DNA of 35,403 nucleotides from the NCBI GenBank assembly GCA_020438595.1, contig JAGQUI010000002.1:1-35403 (forward strand), written 5' to 3'. The position numbers and the translations under genes were made by a program. The stretch comes from Propionibacteriaceae bacterium (GTDB lineage Bacteria > Actinomycetota > Actinomycetes > Propionibacteriales > Propionibacteriaceae). Of this stretch, positions 1 to 6,915 are shown piece by piece. The notes under the pieces are model-generated. The model was given only the letters and a program-made list of their open reading frames with translations, made no database searches and was not told the DNA's origin. Position 1 is the first letter of the stretch. Every line of letters begins with the position of its first letter.

Positions 1-1671
1 CCGGTCGGCGCATCCGGGGTGGGGAATCTGATCGCCGCACCCCTGAACGGACGGCGCCGCGTCGAGCGTCGAACGACGTTGTTCGTGGACCTCGCCACGT
101 GGGAGCCGTGGCCGGATCAGTGGGAGTTCCTCTCCCGCCTCGACCGAATCACACCGCGCCAGGTGGCAGCGGTTGGCCGCAGGGACCGGATCAGCGTCGG
201 CCCCGAGGTCACGCGACTCGAAGCCTCTCCGGCGACCGTCCTCCGACCGCGACCGCCGGCCCAGGTGCGAGCGACCCTGTCCGCCCGGCTCGTGATCCGC
301 GACGAGGATCTGACGCCGGCACTGTCGGCGGCGCTGCGGCACGCGGCCACGATCCACAACCCGGGCTTCTATGAGGCGCAGCGCGCTCGGCGCTCGACCT
401 GGAACATCCCCCGATTCGTCCAGGGCTTCGACGTCGCCCTCAACGGCGACCTACTGCTGCCGCGCGGGCTGCGCGAACAGGCCGCAACCCTGATCGCCCA
501 AGCCGGAAGCGAACTGACATGTGAAGACGAACGGAGTCAGGGCAGCGAACTGAACGCGTCCTTCCTCGGGCAACTCGACGACCGGCAGGCAACCGCGGTG
601 GACGCGATGCTCGCCCACGAGGACGGCATCCTGCACGCACCCACCGGCTCGGGCAAGACCGTGATGGCCTGCGCGATCATCGCCGAACGCGCAGTCAGCA
701 CACTCGTCCTGATCAACAAGACCGCCCTCGCTGCACAATGGCGCGAACAGGTCAGGACCCTGCTCGGCATCAAAGCCGGCCAACTCGGCGGCGGGCGGAC
801 CAAGACCCGCGGCCAAGTCGACATCATGCTGCTGCAGTCCCTGTCCCGCCTCAGTCCCGCCGAGATCAACGCCCTGACGGCGGGCTACGGCCAGGTCATC
901 GTCGACGAGTGCCACCACATCGCCGCCGGGTCCTACGAGAACGTCGTCTCGCAGATCAGGGCGGCCTGGTGGCTCGGACTCACCGCAACACCCGAACGCA
1001 AGGATGGCCTTGAACAGGTCACCACCTGGCAGCTCGGGCCCATCCGCCACGTCATCACCGACCTCCTGCCGAGCGAAGACACCCTCGTCACGCCCTACGA
1101 CGGCCCCCGACGGGAGCTGCAGATCCACGAGACCACCTTCAGGTGCGCCGCTGATCTCGATCTCGCACAACCCGGTGCGATCACCCAACTCGGCGGACTA
1201 CTCGCCGCTGACGCCGACCGCAACCAGCAGATCGCCCACGACATCGCCGTATCCCTCCGAGACGGACGCAAGTGCCTTGTCCTCTCCCGCCGCCGCGACC
1301 ACCTCACCGCCCTCGCCGCGCTCCTACCCGACACCGAGGCACTGATCATGCGCGGCGGCACCGGCACGAAAGCGCTCGCCGCGATCCGGGAACGCATCAC
1401 GGACACCGATCCGACAGATCCGCTCCTGGTCATGACAACCGTCCCCTACGGCGGCGAAGGATTCGACGCACCCATCATCGACACCGTCTTCCTCGTCGGC
1501 CCGATCTCCTACCCCGGCCTGGTCGTGCAAGCCGTCGGACGAGCGCTACGCCGACACGCAGGAAAGACCAACGTAATCGTTCACGACTACCTCGACGCCA
1601 AAGTGCCCGTCCTCACAGCCCAGTACGCCCGGCGCCGCGCGGCCTACCGACAGATGGGGTTCATAGCCTGA
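1..1671 (+). CDS. C-terminal part of a TOTE-type primase-helicase (SF2 DEAD/DEAH-like helicase), partial at left edge
   Basis: The frame is open to base 1, and a GTG at 19 gives only an internal start, so the gene very probably begins outside the window. Counted from that GTG, the helicase core shows Walker A APTGSGKT (about 207-214), motif II DECH (about 296), motif III GLTATPER and motif VI QAVGRALRR (about 505). The segment before the helicase (GNLIAAPL, FVDLATWEPWPDQW, HNPGFYEAQRARRSTW) matches my memory of the linker in proteins with an archaeo-eukaryotic primase domain followed by a helicase (TOTE conflict-system family), where GNLIALPL ends the primase core. The likely role is NTP-dependent nucleic-acid unwinding in a mobile-element or defence setting. 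The primase itself is not visible, so the fusion is inferred. A plain DEAD/DEAH helicase is the alternative. Confidence 0.8.
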   Translation, partial: PVGASGVGNLIAAPLNGRRRVERRTTLFVDLATWEPWPDQWEFLSRLDRITPRQVAAVGRRDRISVGPEVTRLEASPATVLRPRPPAQVRATLSARLVIRDEDLTPALSAALRHAATIHNPGFYEAQRARRSTWNIPRFVQGFDVALNGDLLLPRGLREQAATLIAQAGSELTCEDERSQGSELNASFLGQLDDRQATAVDAMLAHEDGILHAPTGSGKTVMACAIIAERAVSTLVLINKTALAAQWREQVRTLLGIKAGQLGGGRTKTRGQVDIMLLQSLSRLSPAEINALTAGYGQVIVDECHHIAAGSYENVVSQIRAAWWLGLTATPERKDGLEQVTTWQLGPIRHVITDLLPSEDTLVTPYDGPRRELQIHETTFRCAADLDLAQPGAITQLGGLLAADADRNQQIAHDIAVSLRDGRKCLVLSRRRDHLTALAALLPDTEALIMRGGTGTKALAAIRERITDTDPTDPLLVMTTVPYGGEGFDAPIIDTVFLVGPISYPGLVVQAVGRALRRHAGKTNVIVHDYLDAKVPVLTAQYARRRAAYRQMGFIA

Positions 1672-1775
1672 CGGGCCGTGCCTCGCCTGCTGCACCCGCG
1701 CCCTCGGTGAGCAAGGCAACGACACCATGGGGTAGCCCTCCCACAGTGGTCCGTACAGTTACTTGAACACGCGCG

Positions 1776-1794
1776 TGGGGCGAATGAGGGGCAG
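1776..1794 (+). repeat. GGGGC-pair repeat, copy 1
   Basis: The form is TGGGGCR, a five-base spacer, then GGGGCAG; other copies are at 2114, 6841 and 19752. GTACAG lies about 20 bases upstream, as GTACA does near copies 2 and 4. It may be an integrase arm-type site or the conserved 3' end of an integrase gene. Confidence 0.6.
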
Positions 1795-2016
1795 GTACAC
1801 CAGGTTCCGACGCGCGCTCCAGGCATCACACCTAGTCGGGGCCGGTTTCGCCGTGCCATTTCCGTGGGGCAGGAGTGACCCCGAGAGGGCCTACCTGACC
1901 CGAGGACGCCAACCCCGTCGAGCGAAAGCTCTAGTCACAACGATTTGGCGCAAGCCCGGAATGGACATGAGAGAGGATTTGGGTTTCGGTGTTTGCCCTA
2001 GTCAAAGGCACCTTAC

Positions 2017-2044
2017 GGTGCGCGAGAGAGGAGTTGAACCTCCC
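2017..2044 (-). repeat. tRNA 3'-end core, probable attachment site, copy A
   Basis: On the minus strand this reads as the last third of a tRNA: T-stem GGAGG, T-loop TTCAACT, T-stem CCTCT, acceptor CTCGCGC, then ACC. The 28 bases are identical to 19655-19682 in the same orientation, and similarity then continues at a lower level towards higher coordinates (CATG, CTCCCACTAGG, GTACA). No tRNA body is attached, so it is an att core rather than a tRNA gene. The acceptor sequence would suit a tRNA-Leu, but this is a guess. Confidence 0.7.
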
Positions 2045-2113
2045 GCGGGGCACGACCGAACATGCCTCCCACTAGGGGTTTTGTACACTTCCTTCGCCTC
2101 GAGACGACGCGCG

Positions 2114-2132
2114 TGGGGCAAATGAGGGGCAG
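2114..2132 (+). repeat. GGGGC-pair repeat, copy 2
   Basis: Same form as copy 1, with spacer AAATGA between the GGGGC blocks. It lies about 70 bases beyond the tRNA 3'-end core, the same arrangement as the pair at 19655/19752. Confidence 0.6.
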
Positions 2133-2234
2133 CACGCGGCGTTCCCGGCAGCCGAACCAGTGAGTCGGCGGGACTCGGCCGCTTCAGCACGGCAACCAAT
2201 ATCGCCACGACCGTGCCGGCACCAACGCCGCCGA

Positions 2235-2834
2235 TCAGGTCAGGAAGCGCCTTCCCTCGCCCGATGCGCCGTCAGCACGCTCGCCGAAGCGGTGCTGGAC
2301 CTCATCGACGAAGGCTCCGACACCGGCCCGACGCAGCCGCGCGAGCACCTGCGGATAGGAGAGTTCGGGACGTCGCGACGCTGACGCCTGGGCACGCAGC
2401 GCGTCCTGAACAAGTCGCGGGTGCAGGTCGAGCTGGTCGAGCAGGAAGTCCTGCGGGTGGACGACCGTGATCCCGAAGCCTCCGACCGACTCGGGCGGAA
2501 AGTCCTTGGTGTTGAACGTCACGATGACCTGGCAGCCGCCGTGGATCGCGGCGGCGAGCACGTGCCGGTCCTTCGGATCGCAGCGCAGGCCGTCGATCAG
2601 CCCCCCGTAGCCGGTCACGCTCGCATCAGGGAAGGCCCGCTCCATCTGTGCGATCCGGCGCTCCGCCTTCGCCGCGTCCAGGCCGGCGTGGCGGATCAGG
2701 TTCCGCGACAGTTCTTCCAGTACCTCCGCCGACCAGTGCGGACGGTAGGCGCTGGCCTCGGCGACCCGCAGAAGCGTGTCGGCGAGCGCCGCGCCATACA
2801 GGACGTTGGTGTCCAGAAAGGCAGGAAACGTCAT
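2235..2834 (-). CDS. PIN-domain toxin (VapC-like ribonuclease)
   Basis: The 199-residue protein begins with the PIN signature FLDTNVL, giving the first acidic residue Asp8. Further likely metal ligands are Glu40/41, the Asp pair in CDPKD (86/89) and Asp111 in FNTKDF. PIN toxins are Mg-dependent RNases that block translation when their antitoxin is lost. The ATG starts three bases after the stop of the upstream antitoxin gene, which marks a two-gene operon. It is longer than classical VapC (about 130-140 residues). The extra C-terminal 60 residues are helical and Arg-rich and may contact the antitoxin. The target RNA cannot be predicted. Confidence 0.82.
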   Translation of the reverse strand: MTFPAFLDTNVLYGAALADTLLRVAEASAYRPHWSAEVLEELSRNLIRHAGLDAAKAERRIAQMERAFPDASVTGYGGLIDGLRCDPKDRHVLAAAIHGGCQVIVTFNTKDFPPESVGGFGITVVHPQDFLLDQLDLHPRLVQDALRAQASASRRPELSYPQVLARLRRAGVGAFVDEVQHRFGERADGASGEGRRFLT

Positions 2835-2837
2835 GGG

Positions 2838-3329
2838 TCAGCGCATCGCGGGAGGCGGGCCGTCGGTCGCCTCGTACAGCCCCGCGTCTGCGGCCTCCCG
2901 CGCCATCGCGTCCAGGATCTCCCGGCGGCGGGACTGCATCGCCTCCTGGTAGGCCACGAGGTCCTGCAATTGGACGTAGCGGTGCCGGCCCGGCTTGGAC
3001 ATCGGGATCTCACCACGCTCCAGCAGCCGCACCAGCGTTGGACGGGAAACACCCAGGTAGTCCGCAGCCTGCTGCGTGGTCAGCCGGGCACTCTGAGGGA
3101 TCACGCTGACCGCCAAGCCCTGCATCAACGCCTCCGCGACCTGCACCAGCGCCGCATGCAACGGCTCAGGCAACTCGATCCGGCTGTTGTCCGGCGCCAC
3201 CAGCGCCGCCCTCGATGTCGGCGTGAGGATCCCCCGATCGGACAGCGCCTGGACGAAGTCGACGATCTGCGCCTCCGACCCCTCCGCGAAGTAGGTCCTT
3301 GTATCAACGGTCGCTTGATTCCCGGTCAT
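2838..3329 (-). CDS. Antitoxin with excisionase/MerR-type helix-turn-helix
   Basis: This is the partner of the PIN toxin and lies directly upstream in the same operon. Its centre holds an excisionase-type DNA-binding segment, LTTQQAADYLGVSRPTLVRL, followed by the wing GEIPMSKPGRHRYV, a pattern known from the excisionase/MerR superfamily and from antitoxins of PIN-type modules. The C-terminal tail (DAMAREAADAG and beyond) probably binds the toxin. I chose the ATG at 3329 (163 residues) because AGGAGG at 3338-3343 sits eight bases upstream. An in-frame GTG at 3338 overlaps that ribosome site. A palindrome directly upstream suggests autoregulation. Confidence 0.8.
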   Translation of the reverse strand: MTGNQATVDTRTYFAEGSEAQIVDFVQALSDRGILTPTSRAALVAPDNSRIELPEPLHAALVQVAEALMQGLAVSVIPQSARLTTQQAADYLGVSRPTLVRLLERGEIPMSKPGRHRYVQLQDLVAYQEAMQSRRREILDAMAREAADAGLYEATDGPPPAMR

Positions 3330-3337
3330 CCCAACCA

Positions 3338-3355
3338 CCTCCTCTGACCGTCAGA
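3338..3355 (-). promoter_or_regulatory. Ribosome site and palindromic operator of the PIN module
   Basis: A perfect 13-base palindrome, TCTGAC-C-GTCAGA (3343-3355), abuts the AGGAGG ribosome site (3338-3343) of the antitoxin gene. A related TCTGG half-site lies just upstream. The position fits binding by the antitoxin HTH and autorepression; this is inferred. Confidence 0.5.
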
Positions 3356-3675
3356 CTACCAGCCAGACACCGACAAACGAACAAAACGAACGGCGCTGCG
3401 GCACCAGCCATTTCTGTCCGCTGGGCATGCGGACAAGCTCCCACTGAGCATTCCGACAGGTCCCTCTCCCTCAAGTGCTCCCCAGGCCGCCCACCGTGTC
3501 TCTGACAGTCCCGACGGCCGTTGGCAAACTGGCTTCGGCGCCAGGCGGACACTCGCACCTGGCTGCGGATTGTGGTCCCGTTCCCGGGCCTGGGTCCGTG
3601 TCTGCGTGCGATGGTCACCAGTGGCGACTAGTCCGAAGACCTGGGGTCGCGGTTGCGGTTGCAGCCCAGTAGACC
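3356..3675. other. Intergenic stretch without a recognisable gene
   Basis: It lies between the antitoxin start and the end of the TIR gene, both on the minus strand. It should hold the promoter of the toxin module. I see no supported coding frame, no strong hairpin and no RNA gene. Confidence 0.4.
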
Positions 3676-4476
3676 TCAGGTTCCTGAACCCGCCCACGTA
3701 GCCGAGTCCTGGACGACCTCGGCGATCTCGTCCGCGATCTCAGCCACGGTGCTGATCGCCGTGTTGCGCGCAATCTTGTCGACCAGGGACGGCGACTGCT
3801 TGGCGATCTCGTCCCGGGAGATCTCGTGCCAGATAGGCAGCATCCGTTGGTCGCCGTTGACGCTCATCCCGATGATCCCGTCTAGCTCGTACTGTGGCCA
3901 GCCCTTGGCGAAGAACGACCTAGACAGGATCACGACACCGAAGGTGCTGTGGGCGAGGCCGTAGTCGATCTTGCGCCGCAGGCTGTCACCGATCTTGAGT
4001 TCTGTCTTGTCGAGCCACACCTTCAGCCCGCGGACACGCAGTTCCGCGGCCAGCGGCTCAGCGACGGCTTCCTTGTCCTCGCTGGCGTGGGAGATGAACA
4101 CGTCCCAGGTCTCGCCGTTGTCATCGGGGACGATCGGGGCACGCTCGTGTCGAATACCGCTCAGCGCCGGCAGGGATGCGGACCTCGCCGTTGGCAGCGG
4201 TGGGGGTTCGACAGTCGCCGAGTGCCTGACATTGGTGCCTCGGAGCCCGATCAAGTCGACGGTGAGGTACCAGGTGCCGGTGCTTGGAACGACGATCCGG
4301 AACGGAGTCTTCGTGACCAGTCCGCCTCGGTAGCGGTGGTTTCGCCCGTTCTTGTAAGCGTTGAAATTGGTGCTGTCCATGAGGCGGACATTGGCTGCCG
4401 TGCTCAATGTGACGACGATCGTCGAGCCCTTCTCCAGCCGGTTCCAGTGGTACTGGAAGAACGTAGCTCCTGCCAT
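3676..4476 (-). CDS. DUF1883-TIR domain protein (probable NADase or signalling effector)
   Basis: The 266-residue protein has two domains. Residues 1 to about 92 match the DUF1883 family (NVRLMDSTNFNAYKNG, YRGGL, PSTGTWYLTVDL), a small beta-rich module of unknown ligand. Residues about 122-255 form a TIR domain: WDVFISHASEDK, GLKVWLDKTEL, GVVILSRSFFAKGWPQYELDGII. Glu197 in WPQYEL occupies the position of the catalytic glutamate of TIR NADases. Bacterial TIR proteins often cleave NAD or make cyclic nucleotide signals during phage defence, but this architecture has no proven role that I know of. GGGAGGG lies five bases before the ATG. It is alone, with no visible partner effector, next to a toxin-antitoxin pair. 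Confidence 0.85.
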   Translation of the reverse strand: MAGATFFQYHWNRLEKGSTIVVTLSTAANVRLMDSTNFNAYKNGRNHRYRGGLVTKTPFRIVVPSTGTWYLTVDLIGLRGTNVRHSATVEPPPLPTARSASLPALSGIRHERAPIVPDDNGETWDVFISHASEDKEAVAEPLAAELRVRGLKVWLDKTELKIGDSLRRKIDYGLAHSTFGVVILSRSFFAKGWPQYELDGIIGMSVNGDQRMLPIWHEISRDEIAKQSPSLVDKIARNTAISTVAEIADEIAEVVQDSATWAGSGT

Positions 4477-4633
4477 CGCGACCCTCCCTAATCACCAACA
4501 GGCTAGGGCTCAGGACGGACACTTCTTGGGCGGCGGGGCTGCTGAGCGATGTCTCAGCTCGCCACGCCCATCGAATCTGGTCGCCGGTCAGTGCTGACTG
4601 CGGCCGCGACCAGCGGCCCGGAGTCGCACAGGA

Positions 4634-4858
4634 TCACGAGCGGGACGTGCCGAAGCCTCCGGTAAGGATCCCATCAACGCCCTCGGAGAGGTCCATGCGC
4701 CCGTCCTTGTCGATCCCCATGCCGAAGAACGCCGGCGGCCAGGATCGGTCAGGGGACGTCGCCGGTAGCCGGCGCCGTACGTCGGCGAGCGCCCGAGCGA
4801 CCTGGTCGTCGGGCAGCGCGTCAACGAGCTCGTGAAGCTCGAGGCGATCCGCGGCCAT
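4634..4858 (-). CDS. Small antitoxin-like protein
   Basis: The 74-residue product carries LHELVDALPDDQVARALADVRR, then a Trp-Pro-rich stretch (WPPAFFGMG) and an acidic tail ending DGILTGGFG. Actinobacterial genomes hold many short proteins of this LHELVxxLPxxQV type, usually upstream of a ribonuclease toxin, so I read it as an orphan antitoxin. No toxin gene follows. It is divergent from the truncated antidote gene at 4970, with a shared inverted-repeat region between. I chose the ATG at 4858 because the product then begins MAADRLELHEL as relatives do. Confidence 0.5.
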   Translation of the reverse strand: MAADRLELHELVDALPDDQVARALADVRRRLPATSPDRSWPPAFFGMGIDKDGRMDLSEGVDGILTGGFGTSRS

Positions 4859-4900
4859 GACACCGAGCCTACGGCCAGCGGCCGACAACACTTCGAAGCT

Positions 4901-4938
4901 CTACTTGAAGGAACTGGGTTCAAGTACCTTCCAAGTAG
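4901..4938. promoter_or_regulatory. Nested inverted repeats between divergent addiction-module genes
   Basis: CTACTTGAAGG (4901-4911) is mirrored by CCTTCCAAGTAG (4927-4938) with one extra base. A second, inner pair, CTTGAA (4904-4909) and TTCAAG (4919-4924), lies inside. The position between a minus-strand small antitoxin-like gene and a plus-strand antidote gene fits an operator controlling both. Confidence 0.5.
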
Positions 4939-4969
4939 CGCTCCGCAGGACACCATGAGGAGGACGGTG

Positions 4970-5158
4970 ATGACAACCAAGGCGGACAAGTACATCCGCT
5001 TCGATGCGGCCGACCACCTCGACGGTATCGACGACGCTGCCGCCTACTTCCAGATCGCCCTGGAGCAGTCCGCGGACGACCCGACCGCGGTTCCCCGCGC
5101 CCTCGGCGTGATCGCCCGCTCTCGACGCATGGAAGAACTCGCACCTGAGGTTCACTAG
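4970..5158 (+). pseudogene. Truncated addiction-module antidote (HI1420/HigA-like)
   Basis: The 62-residue frame starts at an ATG eight bases... after AGGAGG (4958-4963) and reads YIRFDAADHLDGIDDAAAYF, then ALGVIARSRRMEELA. That is the N-terminal half of the antidote family paired with RelE-like toxins, whose full length is about 95-100 residues. The helix-turn-helix half (usually starting G-L-S-R-x-S-L-Y) is missing because a TAG follows at once. In the +1 frame from about 5148 the DNA reads FTSRSSRKA, which resembles the lost helix, so a frameshift followed by decay is likely. No partner toxin is present. Confidence 0.65.
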
Positions 5159-5213
5159 CCGTTCTTCGCGAAAGGCCGGCCGTTCTCGGCGGCATTGAAG
5201 GTACGGTCGTCGC

Positions 5214-6149
5214 GTGGATCAACCAGTGCCCGTCGACCCCGAGATCAGTCAGAGCTGGACAGTGACCGCGATAGGCAGCCGCGTGAGTCAGCGGACGCTG
5301 GAACTCGTCGGCGAGCCAGCGCCCGGATCCAGACTCGCTCAAGTCGATACGGCCTACCCCTATGAGCAGGTCTCCGGGCGGGTGAGGGGCTATTTGAGCG
5401 CAGCACTGGAGCACCTCATCTTCTGGGCCGACTACGCCACACCGCTCAAGTTCCATGAGGACCAGGCCGTACTCGTGTCACTTCGGCCGGCATACACGAT
5501 CGCGCGGGCAGCGCTCGAAGCGAGCGCACAGGCCGTCTGGTTGATGAACTCGCCGGACCCGACGGAGTGCATTCGCCGGCATCTTTGCCTGGCGCGCTGG
5601 GACCTGCAGGAATACCGCAAGAGCAAGCTGGATACAGCTGCGAAGGAGTCGATCAAGGCCCAGGAAGCTGAGCTCGTTCAACGCGTGTCTGCGGTCTTCG
5701 CCGAGGACCAGATCCGCCCACCCAACGGTTATCTCGACGTGATCAGGAGCGCATGCTCAGCCGAGGAACTTCCACTCACGGCGGACGACGCCGAGCGACT
5801 GTGGCGAGCAGCGAGCGGTGCCGCACACGGGAAGCAGTGGCCCAATGTTGAACTGCGCACGACTGTCGCCACAGGGATGACCCAGTCTGTTCAGGAGACC
5901 GCACTTGTGCCAGACCCGATCGGGATCCGCGACGTGCTCAACGCCGGCTACAAGGTGACCCAGTACGGAGTCCTTCGGTTCGCCGACTACAGCGGCGCTG
6001 ATCTGCACCAGCTCTCACTGGATGCGACGCTGTGGGTCAGCAGCCGCCTCCCGCAGCGGAGGGATCTCCCAGCGGGGACCTTTGAGAGAATCACCTCGGA
6101 CGTCGTCACGCGCCACACTGCGATCCGCGTGAGCGGTTCGGCGGAGTGA
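5214..6149 (+). CDS. Hypothetical protein, mostly helical
   Basis: The 311-residue protein is not one I recognise. It is predicted mainly alpha-helical, with a conserved-looking segment SLRPAYTIARAALEASAQAVW (split here: SLRPAYTIARAAL / EASAQAVW) followed by a charged helix, and a later WRAASGAAHGKQW motif. Short helical R...(S)xxxHG patterns recur in uncharacterised actinobacterial proteins near mobile elements and somewhat recall HEPN-type folds, but I would not assign that. The GTG start has only a weak GAAGG 12 bases upstream. No signal peptide or membrane segment is seen. It stands alone between the antidote remnant and a converging broken gene. Confidence 0.6.
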   Translation: MDQPVPVDPEISQSWTVTAIGSRVSQRTLELVGEPAPGSRLAQVDTAYPYEQVSGRVRGYLSAALEHLIFWADYATPLKFHEDQAVLVSLRPAYTIARAALEASAQAVWLMNSPDPTECIRRHLCLARWDLQEYRKSKLDTAAKESIKAQEAELVQRVSAVFAEDQIRPPNGYLDVIRSACSAEELPLTADDAERLWRAASGAAHGKQWPNVELRTTVATGMTQSVQETALVPDPIGIRDVLNAGYKVTQYGVLRFADYSGADLHQLSLDATLWVSSRLPQRRDLPAGTFERITSDVVTRHTAIRVSGSAE

Positions 6150-6166
6150 TCGTTGTTCTCAGGATT

Positions 6167-6838
6167 CTAGTCGCCGGACTCGAGCGGGTCTGGTACCGGA
6201 TCGACGCACTCTGGCAGATCCTCGCCGGGCGTTGGGGCTGCTGCTCGTCCACGGATGTAGGCCCTTCGATTCGCCCACGTCACGTCGTAGACATCCAAGT
6301 CGCTCACCATGGACTCGCTGTAGAGCGGGTCGCTGGCTGGCGCGAAAAGGGCGAACAAATCTTGGTCGAATTCGCTGATCTTCGGAACCGGGTTTGCTGA
6401 AACGAGATAGGCCAGGCTTACGCAGCGGGCGGCGAGGTCCTCGGCTCCATACGCGATGCCGAGTTCGGCCTGAATCGCTTCGCGTGCTGCCGGGACTGAT
6501 CCGTATCGCTGGATGAACATGAGCGGAAACAGTGTCGACGCCTCCGGGTCGGCGTTGTCTGCTTGGCGGATGTTCTCAAGGAACGCTTCAAGAGCCTCGG
6601 ACGCCAGGGTGCGCGCGACAGCCTCGACAGCGTCGGTGCATGCGAGCCGGTCACGCGCTGCCGACCAGATCACGTGGAGACGCAGGATCAAGTCGTCGCA
6701 GCAGCGAAGGCTCTCCGCAAGTGCGACGGGATCGGTCTCGCCGGGTAGTCGTTCTATGAGGTTCGCCGCCCAGCGGGTCCCTCGCTCTTGACGCCGGAAG
6801 AGGGGACGCCTTGTGGGACGGCGATACCTGACCCTGCC
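6167..6838 (-). pseudogene. Hypothetical gene that has lost its 5' end
   Basis: The usable start is a TTG at 6691 (174 residues), yet the same frame stays open with protein-like sequence upstream (RRQERGTRWAANLIERL, then DPVALAESLRCCDDL) to about 6800 and then runs into a GGGGC-pair repeat at 6841. There is no ATG, GTG or TTG in frame between 6691 and the repeat. The simplest reading is that the gene was cut at its 5' side by an integration or recombination event at the repeat. The remaining protein is helical with an acidic, Pro-rich tail. Function unknown. It is convergent with the gene at 5214. Confidence 0.5.
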
Positions 6839-6840
6839 CC

Positions 6841-6859
6841 TGGGGCGAACGAGGGGCAG
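6841..6859 (+). repeat. GGGGC-pair repeat, copy 3
   Basis: Same form as the copies at 1776 and 2114, here with spacer GAACGA. No tRNA core accompanies this copy. It coincides with the point where the coding frame of the minus-strand hypothetical gene breaks off. Confidence 0.55.
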
Positions 6860-6915
6860 GTGGCCAGCGTCGAATGGCCATGGGCACCCGGCGCACCAAG
6901 CAAAGTGTCGGCGAC

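Larger units (their letters stand above)
1672..2234. other. Gene-free integration-site debris
   Basis: No convincing gene lies here. The stretch holds two copies of a GGGGC-pair repeat (1776-1794 and 2114-2132) and a tRNA 3'-end core (2017-2044). The frame across 2101-2163 reads TTRVGQMRGSTRRSRQPNQ and then stops. The copy at 1776 reads RVGRMRGR in the equivalent frame. These look like leftover 3' ends of tyrosine-integrase genes next to their attachment sites, but no integrase body is present in the window. Confidence 0.5.
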
